Shown one piece after another: positions 16,638 to 25,076 of a DNA stretch of 64,000 nt (its first letter is position 1; every line of letters starts with the position of its first letter). The DNA lies in NCBI GenBank assembly GCA_016705065.1, contig JADIYY010000001.1, forward strand, positions 992,001 through 1,056,000. The letters are read 5' to 3'. Below the pieces are notes generated by a model that was not told the origin of the DNA, did no database searches, and worked only from the letters and a program-made list of their open reading frames with translations. Made by a program: the position numbers and the translations under genes. This stretch comes from Candidatus Aalborgiella aggregata (GTDB lineage: Bacteria > Pseudomonadota > Gammaproteobacteria > Burkholderiales > Burkholderiaceae_C).

Positions 16638-17441
16638 TCACTTGCAATTGTTGTGCAATTTCCATTGCGCTTCATGACCTATTTTTTTGGCAAATTCAGG
16701 CACGGTGCAACGCGCAACTTCTGCGGCGTCTGTCGATATAGGTTTATCAGATTCCACACTCGGCATGCTGTTGTCTGAATGCATGCCTCTGTTAGAAATC
16801 ATATCGCGCATCATGTCAGGATCAGTATTCAGCGTACCTTTGGTGTAAACCACAGGTGCAATCACAAATAGGCTGGCGATGAAAGCTGCCAACACAGCCA
16901 CTTGCGGCCACCGCAATTGGTTGCTTGCTGGTGGGGGCAAATCGCACACACCACCGGGACACAACTCGGCTTGATTCTTATAAATCATGTTGTAAATTTT
17001 GCAACCAATGCAAATGCCGAACGATGTCTCAAAAAACATCAAGATCAAACATGTACCGCAAGACAGAAAATTGATGGGTCCCAGCATGTGATTGAACACC
17101 ATGGTGTAGGCCATGACCAATGCCAAGACAAAACCAATGCCCCAAGCAAAACGCTTTTGGGGTGCGCCTGAATAATCAGGCTGCTGCTTGCGCACCATCC
17201 ACTGCCCCAAAATCATGCTGGGCGCGTAGCGCGGGTTGATGAACAAGCGGATGGTGAAGTCAATCAAGAAAATGATGACAAATAAACGTATAGGCTGAAA
17301 ATTACCCGCCAACCACGCATTCATAAAAGCCACCAGCGCAGGGAAAAACAAGATGCCAGCAGCAGCGCGCACCACGCGTTCGTTGAATACGCGCACGCTG
17401 TAACCGTCCACTTTGTCGCCAAACGCAAATAATTCGCTCAT
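16638..17441 (-). CDS. DUF4395 integral membrane protein
   Basis: About 267 aa. A cytoplasmic N-terminus with ELFAFGDKVDGYSVRVFNERVVR is followed by four or more membrane segments (AAAGILFFPALVAFMNAWLA, LFVIIFLIDFTIRLF and others). The DUF4395 hallmark FLSCGTCLILMFFETSFGIC has a CGTC pair in a membrane segment, and ELCPGGVCDLP gives two more cysteines. A further TM lies near 200, then a periplasmic tail with Cys. The frame is open to 17495; the ATG at 17441 gives the usual family N-terminus. It is convergent with the aor operon, 26 bp apart. The cysteines suggest a thiol redox or sulfur-related role, unproven. Confidence 0.75.
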   Translation of the reverse strand: MSELFAFGDKVDGYSVRVFNERVVRAAAGILFFPALVAFMNAWLAGNFQPIRLFVIIFLIDFTIRLFINPRYAPSMILGQWMVRKQQPDYSGAPQKRFAWGIGFVLALVMAYTMVFNHMLGPINFLSCGTCLILMFFETSFGICIGCKIYNMIYKNQAELCPGGVCDLPPPASNQLRWPQVAVLAAFIASLFVIAPVVYTKGTLNTDPDMMRDMISNRGMHSDNSMPSVESDKPISTDAAEVARCTVPEFAKKIGHEAQWKLHNNCK

Positions 17442-17516
17442 AGTCAATCCCAGTTGTTCACAATCACGAGTATCGCACGCATGAATGTGATTCAATTCAT
17501 ATCGCTTTGAAGGACA

Positions 17517-17539
17517 GTTAAACTTTGGTAAAGTTCAAC
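17517..17539. promoter_or_regulatory. inverted repeat in divergent promoter region
   Basis: GTTAAACTTT-GGT-AAAGTTCAAC, two 10-bp arms matching at 9 positions, sits between the DUF4395 gene and the ArsC-like gene, 32 bp before the latter's ATG. It is a plausible operator. Confidence 0.35.
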
Positions 17540-17571
17540 AACCATCCATCAGAAAACAACTCCCACTCATC

Positions 17572-17931
17572 ATGATCACCCTCTACGGCATACCCAACTG
17601 TGACACTGTGAAAAAAGCCCGTGCTTGGCTCACTGAGTATGGTTTGGACCACCAGTTCCACGACTTTAAGAAATTGGGGGTTCCACCTGATCGTTTGAAG
17701 CTATGGATGGCTGCAGTCGGCTGGGAAACGCTGTTGAATCGCAAGGGCACCATGTGGCGCAAGCAAAGTCCAGAGGTTCAAGCCAGTGTGGTTGACGCGC
17801 AAAGCGCGGCGGAACTGATGTTGATGCAAAGCTCTGTCATCAAGCGTCCAGTTGTTGAATGGACTGCAAACCCGAGCAAAGTCGACATCACGGTCGGCTT
17901 CAAACCTGACGCGTGGGCCAAACGTCTGTAA
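17572..17931 (+). CDS. ArsC/Spx-family protein (YffB-like)
   Basis: A 119-aa thioredoxin-fold protein of the arsenate reductase/Spx superfamily. The N-terminal YGIPNCDTVKKARAWL has the single active-site Cys and the family helix; LNRKGTMWRK and IKRPVVEW are conserved ArsC/YffB features. Lack of a neighbouring ars operon favours the YffB type (glutathione-dependent thiol reductase of unknown substrate) over true arsenate reductase. No ribosome binding site is evident. Confidence 0.85.
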   Translation: MITLYGIPNCDTVKKARAWLTEYGLDHQFHDFKKLGVPPDRLKLWMAAVGWETLLNRKGTMWRKQSPEVQASVVDAQSAAELMLMQSSVIKRPVVEWTANPSKVDITVGFKPDAWAKRL

Positions 17932-17950
17932 CACGGCAATCCAACTATTT

Positions 17951-18013
17951 TATATACCAAATTGGCCTTCATCCGGCGTATTTATTGCCTAGTGTGCTAT
18001 AAATTTTATAGCA
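17951..18013 (-). repeat. dispersed palindromic repeat, intergenic copy
   Basis: A full-length copy read in the reverse sense: TATATACCAAATTGG, CCGGCGTATTTATTGCCTAG, then TGTGCTATAAATTTTATAGCA. It is AT-rich, with a terminal palindrome (TGCTAT...ATAGCA). It lies downstream of the ArsC-like gene. Confidence 0.8.
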
Positions 18014-18195
18014 TTTTAGCAATAATCTGCGCTATTTAAATAACTTCACCCTATCTTTACATCAGCGATACACAACGCCGTCAGCTACTGGCCACGCCCT
18101 GCGTTGTAGGTGTACTGGACGGGCAAGTGTGAAATTCCTCACCACCTTTGTTCAGGCGTTTAGAGTTTTATCTTCTCATTGAAGGAGTATTTGTC

Positions 18196-18930
18196 ATGGA
18201 AAAGAGCATAAATAAAGTTTTGGTCTTGAAACGCGTTTTGTCCGCCGCTTTAATAGCAACTGCAGGTGCCAGCTTTGCACAAACTGGGCCCGCCAACGCC
18301 TATGGCATTGTGGTCTCAAGCACACCTGTTGTGCAAAAAGTCACTGTGCCTAAACAAATTTGCACAACCACAACCGTTCAATATGGCCAACCCACAGGCG
18401 GTGGCGCATTGTTAGGCGCAGTCGTGGGCGGTGCCATTGGCAACCAGTTTGGCAAAGGTGATGGTCGCGCTGTGGCAACCGTGATTGGCGCTCTGGGTGG
18501 CGGCATTGTGGGCAACCAAATTGAAGCGCAAGGTCAATACCCTACACAACATTGCCGCACTGAAAACATGGTGGAAAACCGCACTGTGGCGCAAACCGTG
18601 GTGTATGACTACGCGGGTCAGCGCTACACCGTGCAAATGCCAGCTGAAGGTGATTTCCGCCCTGGTGTGCGTTTGGCCTTGTTTGTGGATGCTCCAGCAC
18701 CTGCACCGGTGCATACCACGACTTACATTTATGGCGCACCCGCTGTAAACCCAGTGGTGTACTACAACGTGTTTGATGACTATCGCCACGTTTATCGCCC
18801 TATCAGCTACCACAGCAAACCGTACTATGTTGCACCACACGCCGCTGTACGACCCGTGCGCCCACCTGTACAACATGTCCATCGCGTACCACAGCGTGAA
18901 CCTCATCGCGAACCACACCGGAATTGGTAA
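18196..18930 (+). CDS. glycine zipper 2TM domain surface protein
   Basis: A 244-aa exported protein with a signal peptide (LSAALIATAGASFAQ) and a glycine-zipper segment near residues 68-105 (LLGAVVGGAIGNQFGKGDG and VIGALGGGIVGNQIEAQG), as in the Rick_17kDa/2TM family. The C-terminal half is rich in Tyr, His and Pro and ends in repeated HR/EPHR units. A perfect GAAGGAG (18180-18186) fixes the ATG at 18196. It is probably an outer-membrane-associated envelope protein; the function is not known. Confidence 0.8.
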   Translation: MEKSINKVLVLKRVLSAALIATAGASFAQTGPANAYGIVVSSTPVVQKVTVPKQICTTTTVQYGQPTGGGALLGAVVGGAIGNQFGKGDGRAVATVIGALGGGIVGNQIEAQGQYPTQHCRTENMVENRTVAQTVVYDYAGQRYTVQMPAEGDFRPGVRLALFVDAPAPAPVHTTTYIYGAPAVNPVVYYNVFDDYRHVYRPISYHSKPYYVAPHAAVRPVRPPVQHVHRVPQREPHREPHRNW

Positions 18931-18952
18931 GCCAGAATCGCCTAAAATCTAA

Positions 18953-18983
18953 GGGTGCATCCAAGAGATGCATCCTTTTTTTT
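18953..18983 (+). terminator. intrinsic terminator
   Basis: GGGTGCATC-CAAGA-GATGCATCC with one G-U pair, then eight T residues. It lies 23 bp after the glycine-zipper gene. Confidence 0.8.
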
Positions 18984-19028
18984 GCCTCATCGTCTGCCTT
19001 ACCACGCTACACCAGGATTACTTTCAAC

Positions 19029-19352
19029 ATGTCAAACATCACTGCCCAATTCCCCAATGTCACCGTCGCCACCACTGCCAGTGTCTACTTTGACGGTAAA
19101 TGCATCAGCCACGGGATAACTTTGGCCGATGGCACGAAAAAATCAGTGGGCGTGGTTTTACCTGCTACCCTTACCTTCAATACAGGTGCTCCCGAAATCA
19201 TGGAATGCACAGCTGGCAGCTGCGAGTACAAATTGGCAGGCAGTGAAAACTGGGTGAAATCCAGCGCTGGCGAAAAATTCAGCATTCCAGGCAACTCCTG
19301 CTTTGACATACGTGTCACAGAGCCTTACCACTACATATGCCATTTTGGTTAA
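19029..19352 (+). CDS. ppnP: pyrimidine/purine nucleoside phosphorylase PpnP
   Basis: A 107-aa cupin-fold protein of the PpnP (former DUF1255, YaiE) family, which phosphorolyses a range of nucleosides to base and ribose 1-phosphate. Family features visible are ATTASVYFDGKCISHGI, GVVLPATLTFNTGAPEIMEC and VTEPYHYICHFG. The open frame reaches 18924, but the start at MSNITAQF gives the standard family length. The stop codon is embedded in a 20-bp perfect palindrome. Confidence 0.92.
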   Translation: MSNITAQFPNVTVATTASVYFDGKCISHGITLADGTKKSVGVVLPATLTFNTGAPEIMECTAGSCEYKLAGSENWVKSSAGEKFSIPGNSCFDIRVTEPYHYICHFG

Positions 19353-19368
19353 TTTAAATTTAAATTAA
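19349..19368. promoter_or_regulatory. 20-bp perfect AT palindrome
   Basis: TTAATTTAAATTTAAATTAA is self-complementary over 20 bp. It overlaps the ppnP stop codon and lies 57 bp before argG. It could be an operator or a weak hairpin; there is no T run. Confidence 0.3.
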
Positions 19369-19425
19369 TTACCTAAACGGTTAACTATTATTTTTACAAT
19401 ATAAAACAATAAGATAAACACCAAC

Positions 19426-20777
19426 ATGTCAGCTACCATACTTCAACATTTACCCATTCAACAAAAAGTCGGCATCGCTTTTTCTGGCGGTTTGGACACC
19501 AGTGCCGCACTGCATTGGATGAGACTCAAAGGTGCCATTCCCTATGCCTACACTGCGAATTTGGGGCAACCTGATGAGCCCGATTACGACGAGATTCCAA
19601 AAAGGCGATGGAGTATGGTGCTGAAAAAGCCCGATTGATTGACTGCCGCGCCCAATTGGCGCACGAAGGTGTGGCCGCTTTACAAGCAGGCGCGTTTCAT
19701 ATTTCGACAGCCGGCATGACGTATTTCAACACGACACCACTGGGTCGTGCGGTAACGGGCACGATGCTGGTAGCAGCCATGAAAGAAGACGATGTCAATA
19801 TTTGGGGTGACGGCAGCACATTCAAGGGCAATGACATAGAGCGCTTTTACCGCTATGGTTTGCTGACCAACCCATCATTGAAAATATACAAACCGTGGTT
19901 GGATCAATTATTTATTGATGAATTAGGTGGACGTACTGAGATGTCGGCGTTTATGACGCAACACGGCTTTGGTTACAAAATGAGTGCTGAAAAAGCCTAC
20001 TCGACAGATTCCAATATGTTGGGTGCCACGCACGAAGCCAAAGATTTGGAGTTTTTAAACAGCGGCATCAAAATCGTCAACCCCATCATGGGCGTGCCAT
20101 TTTGGCGCGACGATTGTGTGGTGAAAGCTGAGACCGTTTCGGTTCGTTTTGAAGAAGGACGCCCCGTTGCACTGAACGGCGTGGAATACTCTGATTTGGT
20201 TGAGCTGATTTTAGAAGCCAACCGTATCGGTGGCCGTCACGGCTTGGGTATGAGTGACCAAATCGAAAACCGCATCATCGAAGCCAAGAGCCGTGGCATC
20301 TACGAAGCCCCTGGACTGGCTTTGCTATTTATAGCGTATGAACGATTGGTGACGGGCATTCACAATGAAGACACCATTGAACAATACCGCACCAACGGCT
20401 TGAAACTAGGTCGCTTGTTGTACCAAGGCCGCTGGTTTGACAGCCAAGCCATCATGTTGCGTGAATCTGCGCAACGCTGGATTGCACGTGCCGTGACGGG
20501 TGAAGTAACCATTGAATTGCGCCGTGGTAATGACTATTCATTGCTCAATACCGAATCGCCTAACCTGACCTACAAACCCGAGCGTTTGAGCATGGAAAAA
20601 GTCGAAGACGCGCCCTTCTCACCGCTGGACCGCATCGGTCAACTGACCATGCGCAACCTCGACATCGTGGACACCCGCGATAAGTTGGCGATCTACGTCA
20701 AATCAGGTTTGTTGACCATGGGTGACAGCTCATCGCTGCCTCAATTAGGCAGCAAAGACAACACGCCTAAAAAATAA
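19426..20777 (+). pseudogene. argG: argininosuccinate synthase, frameshifted
   Basis: Argininosuccinate synthase joins citrulline and aspartate in arginine synthesis. The N-terminal 60 residues (GIAFSGGLDTSAALHW, the ATP P-loop) are in one frame. From 19608 the rest (EYGAEKARLIDCRAQLAHEG, WGDGSTFKGNDIERFYRYGL and so on) continues in another. The break is at about 19598-19606: adding one G to AAAAAGGCGATG restores IPKRAMEYGAEKARL, giving about 450 aa, the usual length of the E. coli-type enzyme. Both halves are otherwise intact, so this is either a recent mutation or a base-calling error in an A/G run. Confidence 0.9.
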
Positions 20778-20786
20778 ATTTTTCTT

Positions 20787-22001
20787 GTGAATCAAAACAG
20801 TTTGTGGCCAGTTCTGGCCGCATTTTGTGTGACGCTTGCCGCGGTTTACTTATGTGATCTTTGGCTTGCCAATCGATCACACGTATCCCCAACTTTCAAA
20901 AGAAAACCGAATGAACTCGCATTGAATGGTTTGCGCGGGTTCGTGATCTTTTGTGTAGTCATTCATCACGCGACAATATTCTATGGTTACTTACGTACTG
21001 GTGTATGGCAAACATCATTTTCGTATTTGCAAGTTCATTTAGGAATAAACAAAGTTTTTGTACTTTTTATGCTGAGTGGTTTTTTGTTTACGACTAAGCT
21101 AATCAACGCCAAATTCTCATCCAAACCTTTTAATTGGCTAGCTTTTTATATTGCACGCACCTTGCGATTGGTGCCCATGTACCTTGTATTTTTAGCTGGT
21201 TCTTTATGCATTGTATTTGTCGCAACTCATTTCACTTTGCAAGAGTCTTTCAATGCGCTGATCAAACAGATTGCGCAGTGGTTGAGTTTCACTTTGCTTG
21301 GATCGCCCGCAATTAATGGTTTTGACATGACTCCCATAGCAGGTATAACTTGGTCACTTCCCTACGAATGGTTTTTTTATGGCCTGCTTCCCTTGGTGGC
21401 CTATGCCATTCGCCCAATTCCCAAATGGCCTTATGTGACTTTGGCGATCGCGTGTGCTATATGCTTGTACCTGTGGCAACCTTTATGGGATTTCATGACT
21501 GCTTTTGTATTTGGTATCGCAATGGCTGCGTTGGTTCGCAATCCTAGGATATCTCGATTTTCGAATCAATTGATAGGTACATTATTCGCCATCATGTGTA
21601 TAGTTGTGGCCGCCATTGCTTTTCCAAATGGCCGCGAAATAGGATCGCGCATTTTCATATTTATGGCTGTTTGCGTGATTGCAGCAGGCAACGATATTTT
21701 CAAATTATTCAAATTGCGAGTATTTCAGAGTTTGGGGGAGCGCTCATATAGTATTTACCTCTTACATAGTCTTGTTTTTTATATTGCTTTTGAGTTTGTA
21801 CTGAGCCATCAATACGCTGCCGCACTTAACGCAGCTGGACATTGGACCGTTATATCTGTTAGCTTTGCAATCATCATACCGATTTGTTATGTGACATACC
21901 ATTTTATTGAACGACCAATCCAGCAATTTGCACCCGCTATAGAGCAGTGGCTAGAAAGTAAATTCCTAAATCAAGCTAAAGCTGACATTTTTAGAGCTTG
22001 A
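20787..22001 (+). CDS. acyltransferase 3 family membrane protein (OafA/YrhL-like)
   Basis: A 404-aa integral membrane O-acyltransferase with about ten hydrophobic segments. ALNGLRGFVIFCVVIHHA holds the early Arg and His expected for the family, SYSIYLLHSLVFYIAFEF is the C-terminal signature, and FIERPIQQFAP ends it. Such enzymes acylate surface sugars. The start is a GTG 10 bp after argG with no clear ribosome binding site. The stop overlaps the TTG start of the histidine kinase. The substrate is unknown. Confidence 0.82.
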   Translation: MNQNSLWPVLAAFCVTLAAVYLCDLWLANRSHVSPTFKRKPNELALNGLRGFVIFCVVIHHATIFYGYLRTGVWQTSFSYLQVHLGINKVFVLFMLSGFLFTTKLINAKFSSKPFNWLAFYIARTLRLVPMYLVFLAGSLCIVFVATHFTLQESFNALIKQIAQWLSFTLLGSPAINGFDMTPIAGITWSLPYEWFFYGLLPLVAYAIRPIPKWPYVTLAIACAICLYLWQPLWDFMTAFVFGIAMAALVRNPRISRFSNQLIGTLFAIMCIVVAAIAFPNGREIGSRIFIFMAVCVIAAGNDIFKLFKLRVFQSLGERSYSIYLLHSLVFYIAFEFVLSHQYAAALNAAGHWTVISVSFAIIIPICYVTYHFIERPIQQFAPAIEQWLESKFLNQAKADIFRA

Positions 22002-23551
22002 ACTGGAGCAGCGCTAATTTTTTCAACCGCCAACCACTTACGCCCGTTAATCTAACAAACAAGGCAAGAATCAGCTATCATTTGTACTACTTTAGGACAA
22101 ATGATTTGGATACGACGAAACAAGTCGAAACACATGCAACGCTGGTAGAGAATGTATCAAATTCTCATGACTTAACGCGTGAGGAGTGGTTTGAATTTGA
22201 ATCCAACCGCTTGTTGCTAGAGCCGCGCAAACAAACTGTCTCCACTTTTTTGCGCGTGTTCATGGGCTTGGCATTGATTTTTTATGCCCCGCAAGCCGCA
22301 GTCATCATTTGGTTACTGTTGTCATTTGCAGGCAACTTTTGGATGCAAAGTTTAATCGGTCAATATGCCAAATTGTTAAGTGGTTTGAGTGAACAACACC
22401 ACGTTATGACGGAATCGATGACCCAAGTTGCCGAACAATACAAATTAGCATGGCGCGTGAACGCATTGATTTGGGGTGGTGCCAGTTTTTTGTTCATTCA
22501 TTATCTTCCGTTTAATGCGCAACTCATCAGTTTGGTGATCGCCAATGCATTGGCATTTTTGTCCATAACCCGCACCAGTGTGAATGTGAAACTGATGAAC
22601 CAAGTTACTGCCATTTTGATATTGGCGCAGCTCTTGTTTGCCGTTTTGCATTTCATCGGCACTGAAACCGACGACAGCAAGTTTCAAATTTATGCAATCT
22701 ATGTTGTTTACTTGCTGTTCAGCTGGTATTTGTTGCGAATTGTGGGGCGCAGGTTTGCAAATTTGCATCGCAGTTATTGGTCAGCTGAATACGCCAAGAT
22801 CAAACTCATTGATGATTTGAAGACATCGCAACAACAATTGGAAATCAAACACAATGCTTTGCAAGAAGCAGACAAAGTGATTCAACGCTTTTATTCCGGC
22901 GCAGCACATGATCTGCGACAACCGATTGGCGCAATGCGCTTGTATGTGGACATGCTGGAAACGGATTCAGAAGAAAACCAACAACTCATCAGCAAAATCA
23001 AACAATCATCTGATTCAGTTAATCAATTGTTCAATGAATTATTTGATTTTCACAAATTGAATATATCGTCCGATGCGTCAGCATTGAAAATCATCTCGAT
23101 CGAAGAAATTTTCACGCGCTTGGCCTTGCATTTTGAGCCGATAGCGCAAACAAAAAAAATCAAGTTGAAATTCAAACGTAAACAAGGCAATTTGAATGTC
23201 AATGTCCAGTATTTCACCCGCATATTGAGTAACTTCGTCACGAATGCCATTCGCTACACCGACAAAGGGGGCGTGTTAGTGGGTGTTCGCAAAACGTCTG
23301 AACATATTAGCTTTGAGGTCTGGGACACCGGAATTGGTATTCAAACCACTGTGCAAGACAAAATCTTCCAAGAATTTTTCCGCGCGGATGCACCTAATAA
23401 AGATACCGAAGGTTTGGGGCTGGGTTTGGCTATCGTCAGCGAATTGGTGCAGCGCATGGACGGCGCTCGCATCGTTTTTCAATCAAAGCCGGGTAAGGGC
23501 AGCGTGTTCAAGCTTCAAATCCCTATCACACTTTACACAAAACAAGGGTAA
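21998..23551 (+). CDS. membrane sensor histidine kinase
   Basis: A 517-aa sensor kinase with about six membrane segments (residues 75-240), a short coiled region, then HisKA with AAHDLRQPIGAMRLYV (phospho-accepting His). The HATPase_c domain has NFVTNAIRYTDKGG (N box), VWDTGIGI (G1) and GLGLGLAIV (G2). The Ala-Ala-His-Asp-Leu-Arg-Gln-Pro H box resembles the kinase half of hybrid sensors. No response regulator is adjacent. The TTG at 21998 overlaps the acyltransferase stop; a TTG at 22106 preceded by AGGA is a reasonable alternative. Confidence 0.85.
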   Translation: MNWSSANFFNRQPLTPVNLTNKARISYHLYYFRTNDLDTTKQVETHATLVENVSNSHDLTREEWFEFESNRLLLEPRKQTVSTFLRVFMGLALIFYAPQAAVIIWLLLSFAGNFWMQSLIGQYAKLLSGLSEQHHVMTESMTQVAEQYKLAWRVNALIWGGASFLFIHYLPFNAQLISLVIANALAFLSITRTSVNVKLMNQVTAILILAQLLFAVLHFIGTETDDSKFQIYAIYVVYLLFSWYLLRIVGRRFANLHRSYWSAEYAKIKLIDDLKTSQQQLEIKHNALQEADKVIQRFYSGAAHDLRQPIGAMRLYVDMLETDSEENQQLISKIKQSSDSVNQLFNELFDFHKLNISSDASALKIISIEEIFTRLALHFEPIAQTKKIKLKFKRKQGNLNVNVQYFTRILSNFVTNAIRYTDKGGVLVGVRKTSEHISFEVWDTGIGIQTTVQDKIFQEFFRADAPNKDTEGLGLGLAIVSELVQRMDGARIVFQSKPGKGSVFKLQIPITLYTKQG

Positions 23552-23657
23552 TTACCCATTCTATAAGTAGTTGATTATATTAGCATAGACACCGCTACAT
23601 AAACGACACCTTCGCCTCGCGGATGACGCTCTTATGAGCACAAGTCAATATTGCAAT

Positions 23658-23679
23658 TAGGGGATTCAGTCCCTTTTTT
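23658..23679 (+). terminator. weak intrinsic terminator
   Basis: GGGA-TTCAG-TCCC is followed by TTTTTT, in the gap after the histidine kinase gene. The stem is only 4-6 bp. Confidence 0.4.
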
Positions 23680-23715
23680 CAATCTTTGTAATCCAATACC
23701 AAATGGAAAATCACT

Positions 23716-24996
23716 ATGCAAAACTACGTCAATAATCATCTTCAGAACCATCTGAATCGTCGTTTGATTCTTCAATCTGCCGCTGCTGGTTTAACTGTAT
23801 TAGCTGCTGGTTGTGCAACATCAGCAAAAGATGGTCGTCCGCGCGTGGTTGTGATAGGAGGTGGCTGGGGGGGTATGGGTGCAGCACGCGCTTTGGCAGA
23901 AAGTAACAAAGTGGCGGTAACCCTTTTGGAGCCAAACGAAAGCTTCATATCTTGCCCTATGAGCGCACTGTTCTATGCTGGACACGAGCAACTCAGCTAC
24001 CTACAGCGCAGTTACGCGCCATTAGACAAGCTGGGAATACGGCGCGTTCGTGAACGAGCCATAGGCATTGACCGTGCAGCTCAAATGGTCGTCACGGCTA
24101 CACAAAAACTGCCCTATGACTTCTTAGTACTCTCCCCTGGCATTGAATACATGGAAGAGTCACTGCCTGGTTATGCTCAAGGACGTGATCAATTGCCAGT
24201 GGGGTTTCGTGCGTTCGAACAATTGGCAGTCAAACAGCAGATCGATACATTCCTAAGCCAAGGTGGCAACATGGTAATAACAGCACCTAAGCCACCTTAT
24301 CGTTGCCCACCTGCACCGTATGAACGGGCCATGATGGTTGCTGAGCAAATGAAACTCCGTGGCACGAAAGGCAAAATCATATTAATCGATGCCAACCCAA
24401 ACCCAATGCCGCCACCCATCGCAAAGCCAGTACTGCATGCAATGCAATCCCTTTACGCAGACCAAATCGAATACATGCCAAATACCGAAATGCGTAGCGT
24501 TGATGCAGCACGCAAGGTGTTGTCCACCAGCAAAGGTGACATCTCTTACAGGGCTGCAAATATTGTGCTGCCAATGCGAGCACCAAGTTTAATTCGCGAG
24601 GCAAAGCTGGGTGAACGTTGGGCGAGCATCAAACTACCTACCTTCCAAAGTTCAGCCGACGACAAAATCTATGTCATTGGCGATTCTGTAGGCACCCCAT
24701 TACCTATGAGCGGCCATGTGGCTTTTTCAACTGGTCAACAGGTGGCCAACGATATCCTCGCAACCATCCTAGGCAAAGCTGTACGCCAGCCCTTAGGCAC
24801 AGAGGTAACACTGCCAGCTGGCATCTGCTGGTGCAAAGTGACTAAAAGCAATGCCATCATGATTTACGTCACTCCAAGCATGGAAATTGGTCAACCACCC
24901 AAAAACAAATTTCAGGTTGACCCGCAGCATAACCCTGCATCTGGAAAAGCTTCACGCGACTGGGCTCAGTCAATGTGGAATGCCATGTTGGGTTGA
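23716..24996 (+). CDS. flavocytochrome c sulfide dehydrogenase flavoprotein (FccB/SoxF-like)
   Basis: A 426-aa FAD protein of the FccB/SoxF family, which oxidises sulfide in the periplasm. The N-terminus has a twin-arginine motif (NRRLILQ, 14-20) and a lipobox-like LAAGC (Cys 33), so a Tat-exported lipoprotein is possible. VVVIGGGWGGMGAARAL binds FAD. The two redox cysteines are in FISCPMSALF (Cys 80) and YRCPPAPYERA (Cys 197), and a second FAD contact is IYVIGDSV. No cytochrome subunit gene (fccA) is next to it. Convergent with phoD. Confidence 0.88.
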   Translation: MQNYVNNHLQNHLNRRLILQSAAAGLTVLAAGCATSAKDGRPRVVVIGGGWGGMGAARALAESNKVAVTLLEPNESFISCPMSALFYAGHEQLSYLQRSYAPLDKLGIRRVRERAIGIDRAAQMVVTATQKLPYDFLVLSPGIEYMEESLPGYAQGRDQLPVGFRAFEQLAVKQQIDTFLSQGGNMVITAPKPPYRCPPAPYERAMMVAEQMKLRGTKGKIILIDANPNPMPPPIAKPVLHAMQSLYADQIEYMPNTEMRSVDAARKVLSTSKGDISYRAANIVLPMRAPSLIREAKLGERWASIKLPTFQSSADDKIYVIGDSVGTPLPMSGHVAFSTGQQVANDILATILGKAVRQPLGTEVTLPAGICWCKVTKSNAIMIYVTPSMEIGQPPKNKFQVDPQHNPASGKASRDWAQSMWNAMLG

Positions 24997-25047
24997 TACA
25001 AACTTTTTTGCGTAGCAAGCCTAGCTTTGTCGATCGGTTAAATAATT

Positions 25048-25076
25048 AGGTTAAGCCAGTTTGCCAGGCTTAACCT
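25048..25076. terminator. bidirectional hairpin between convergent genes
   Basis: AGGTTAAGCC-N9-GGCTTAACCT, a perfect 10-bp stem, includes the phoD stop codon and lies 51 bp after the flavoprotein stop. No long T run follows on either side. Confidence 0.55.
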
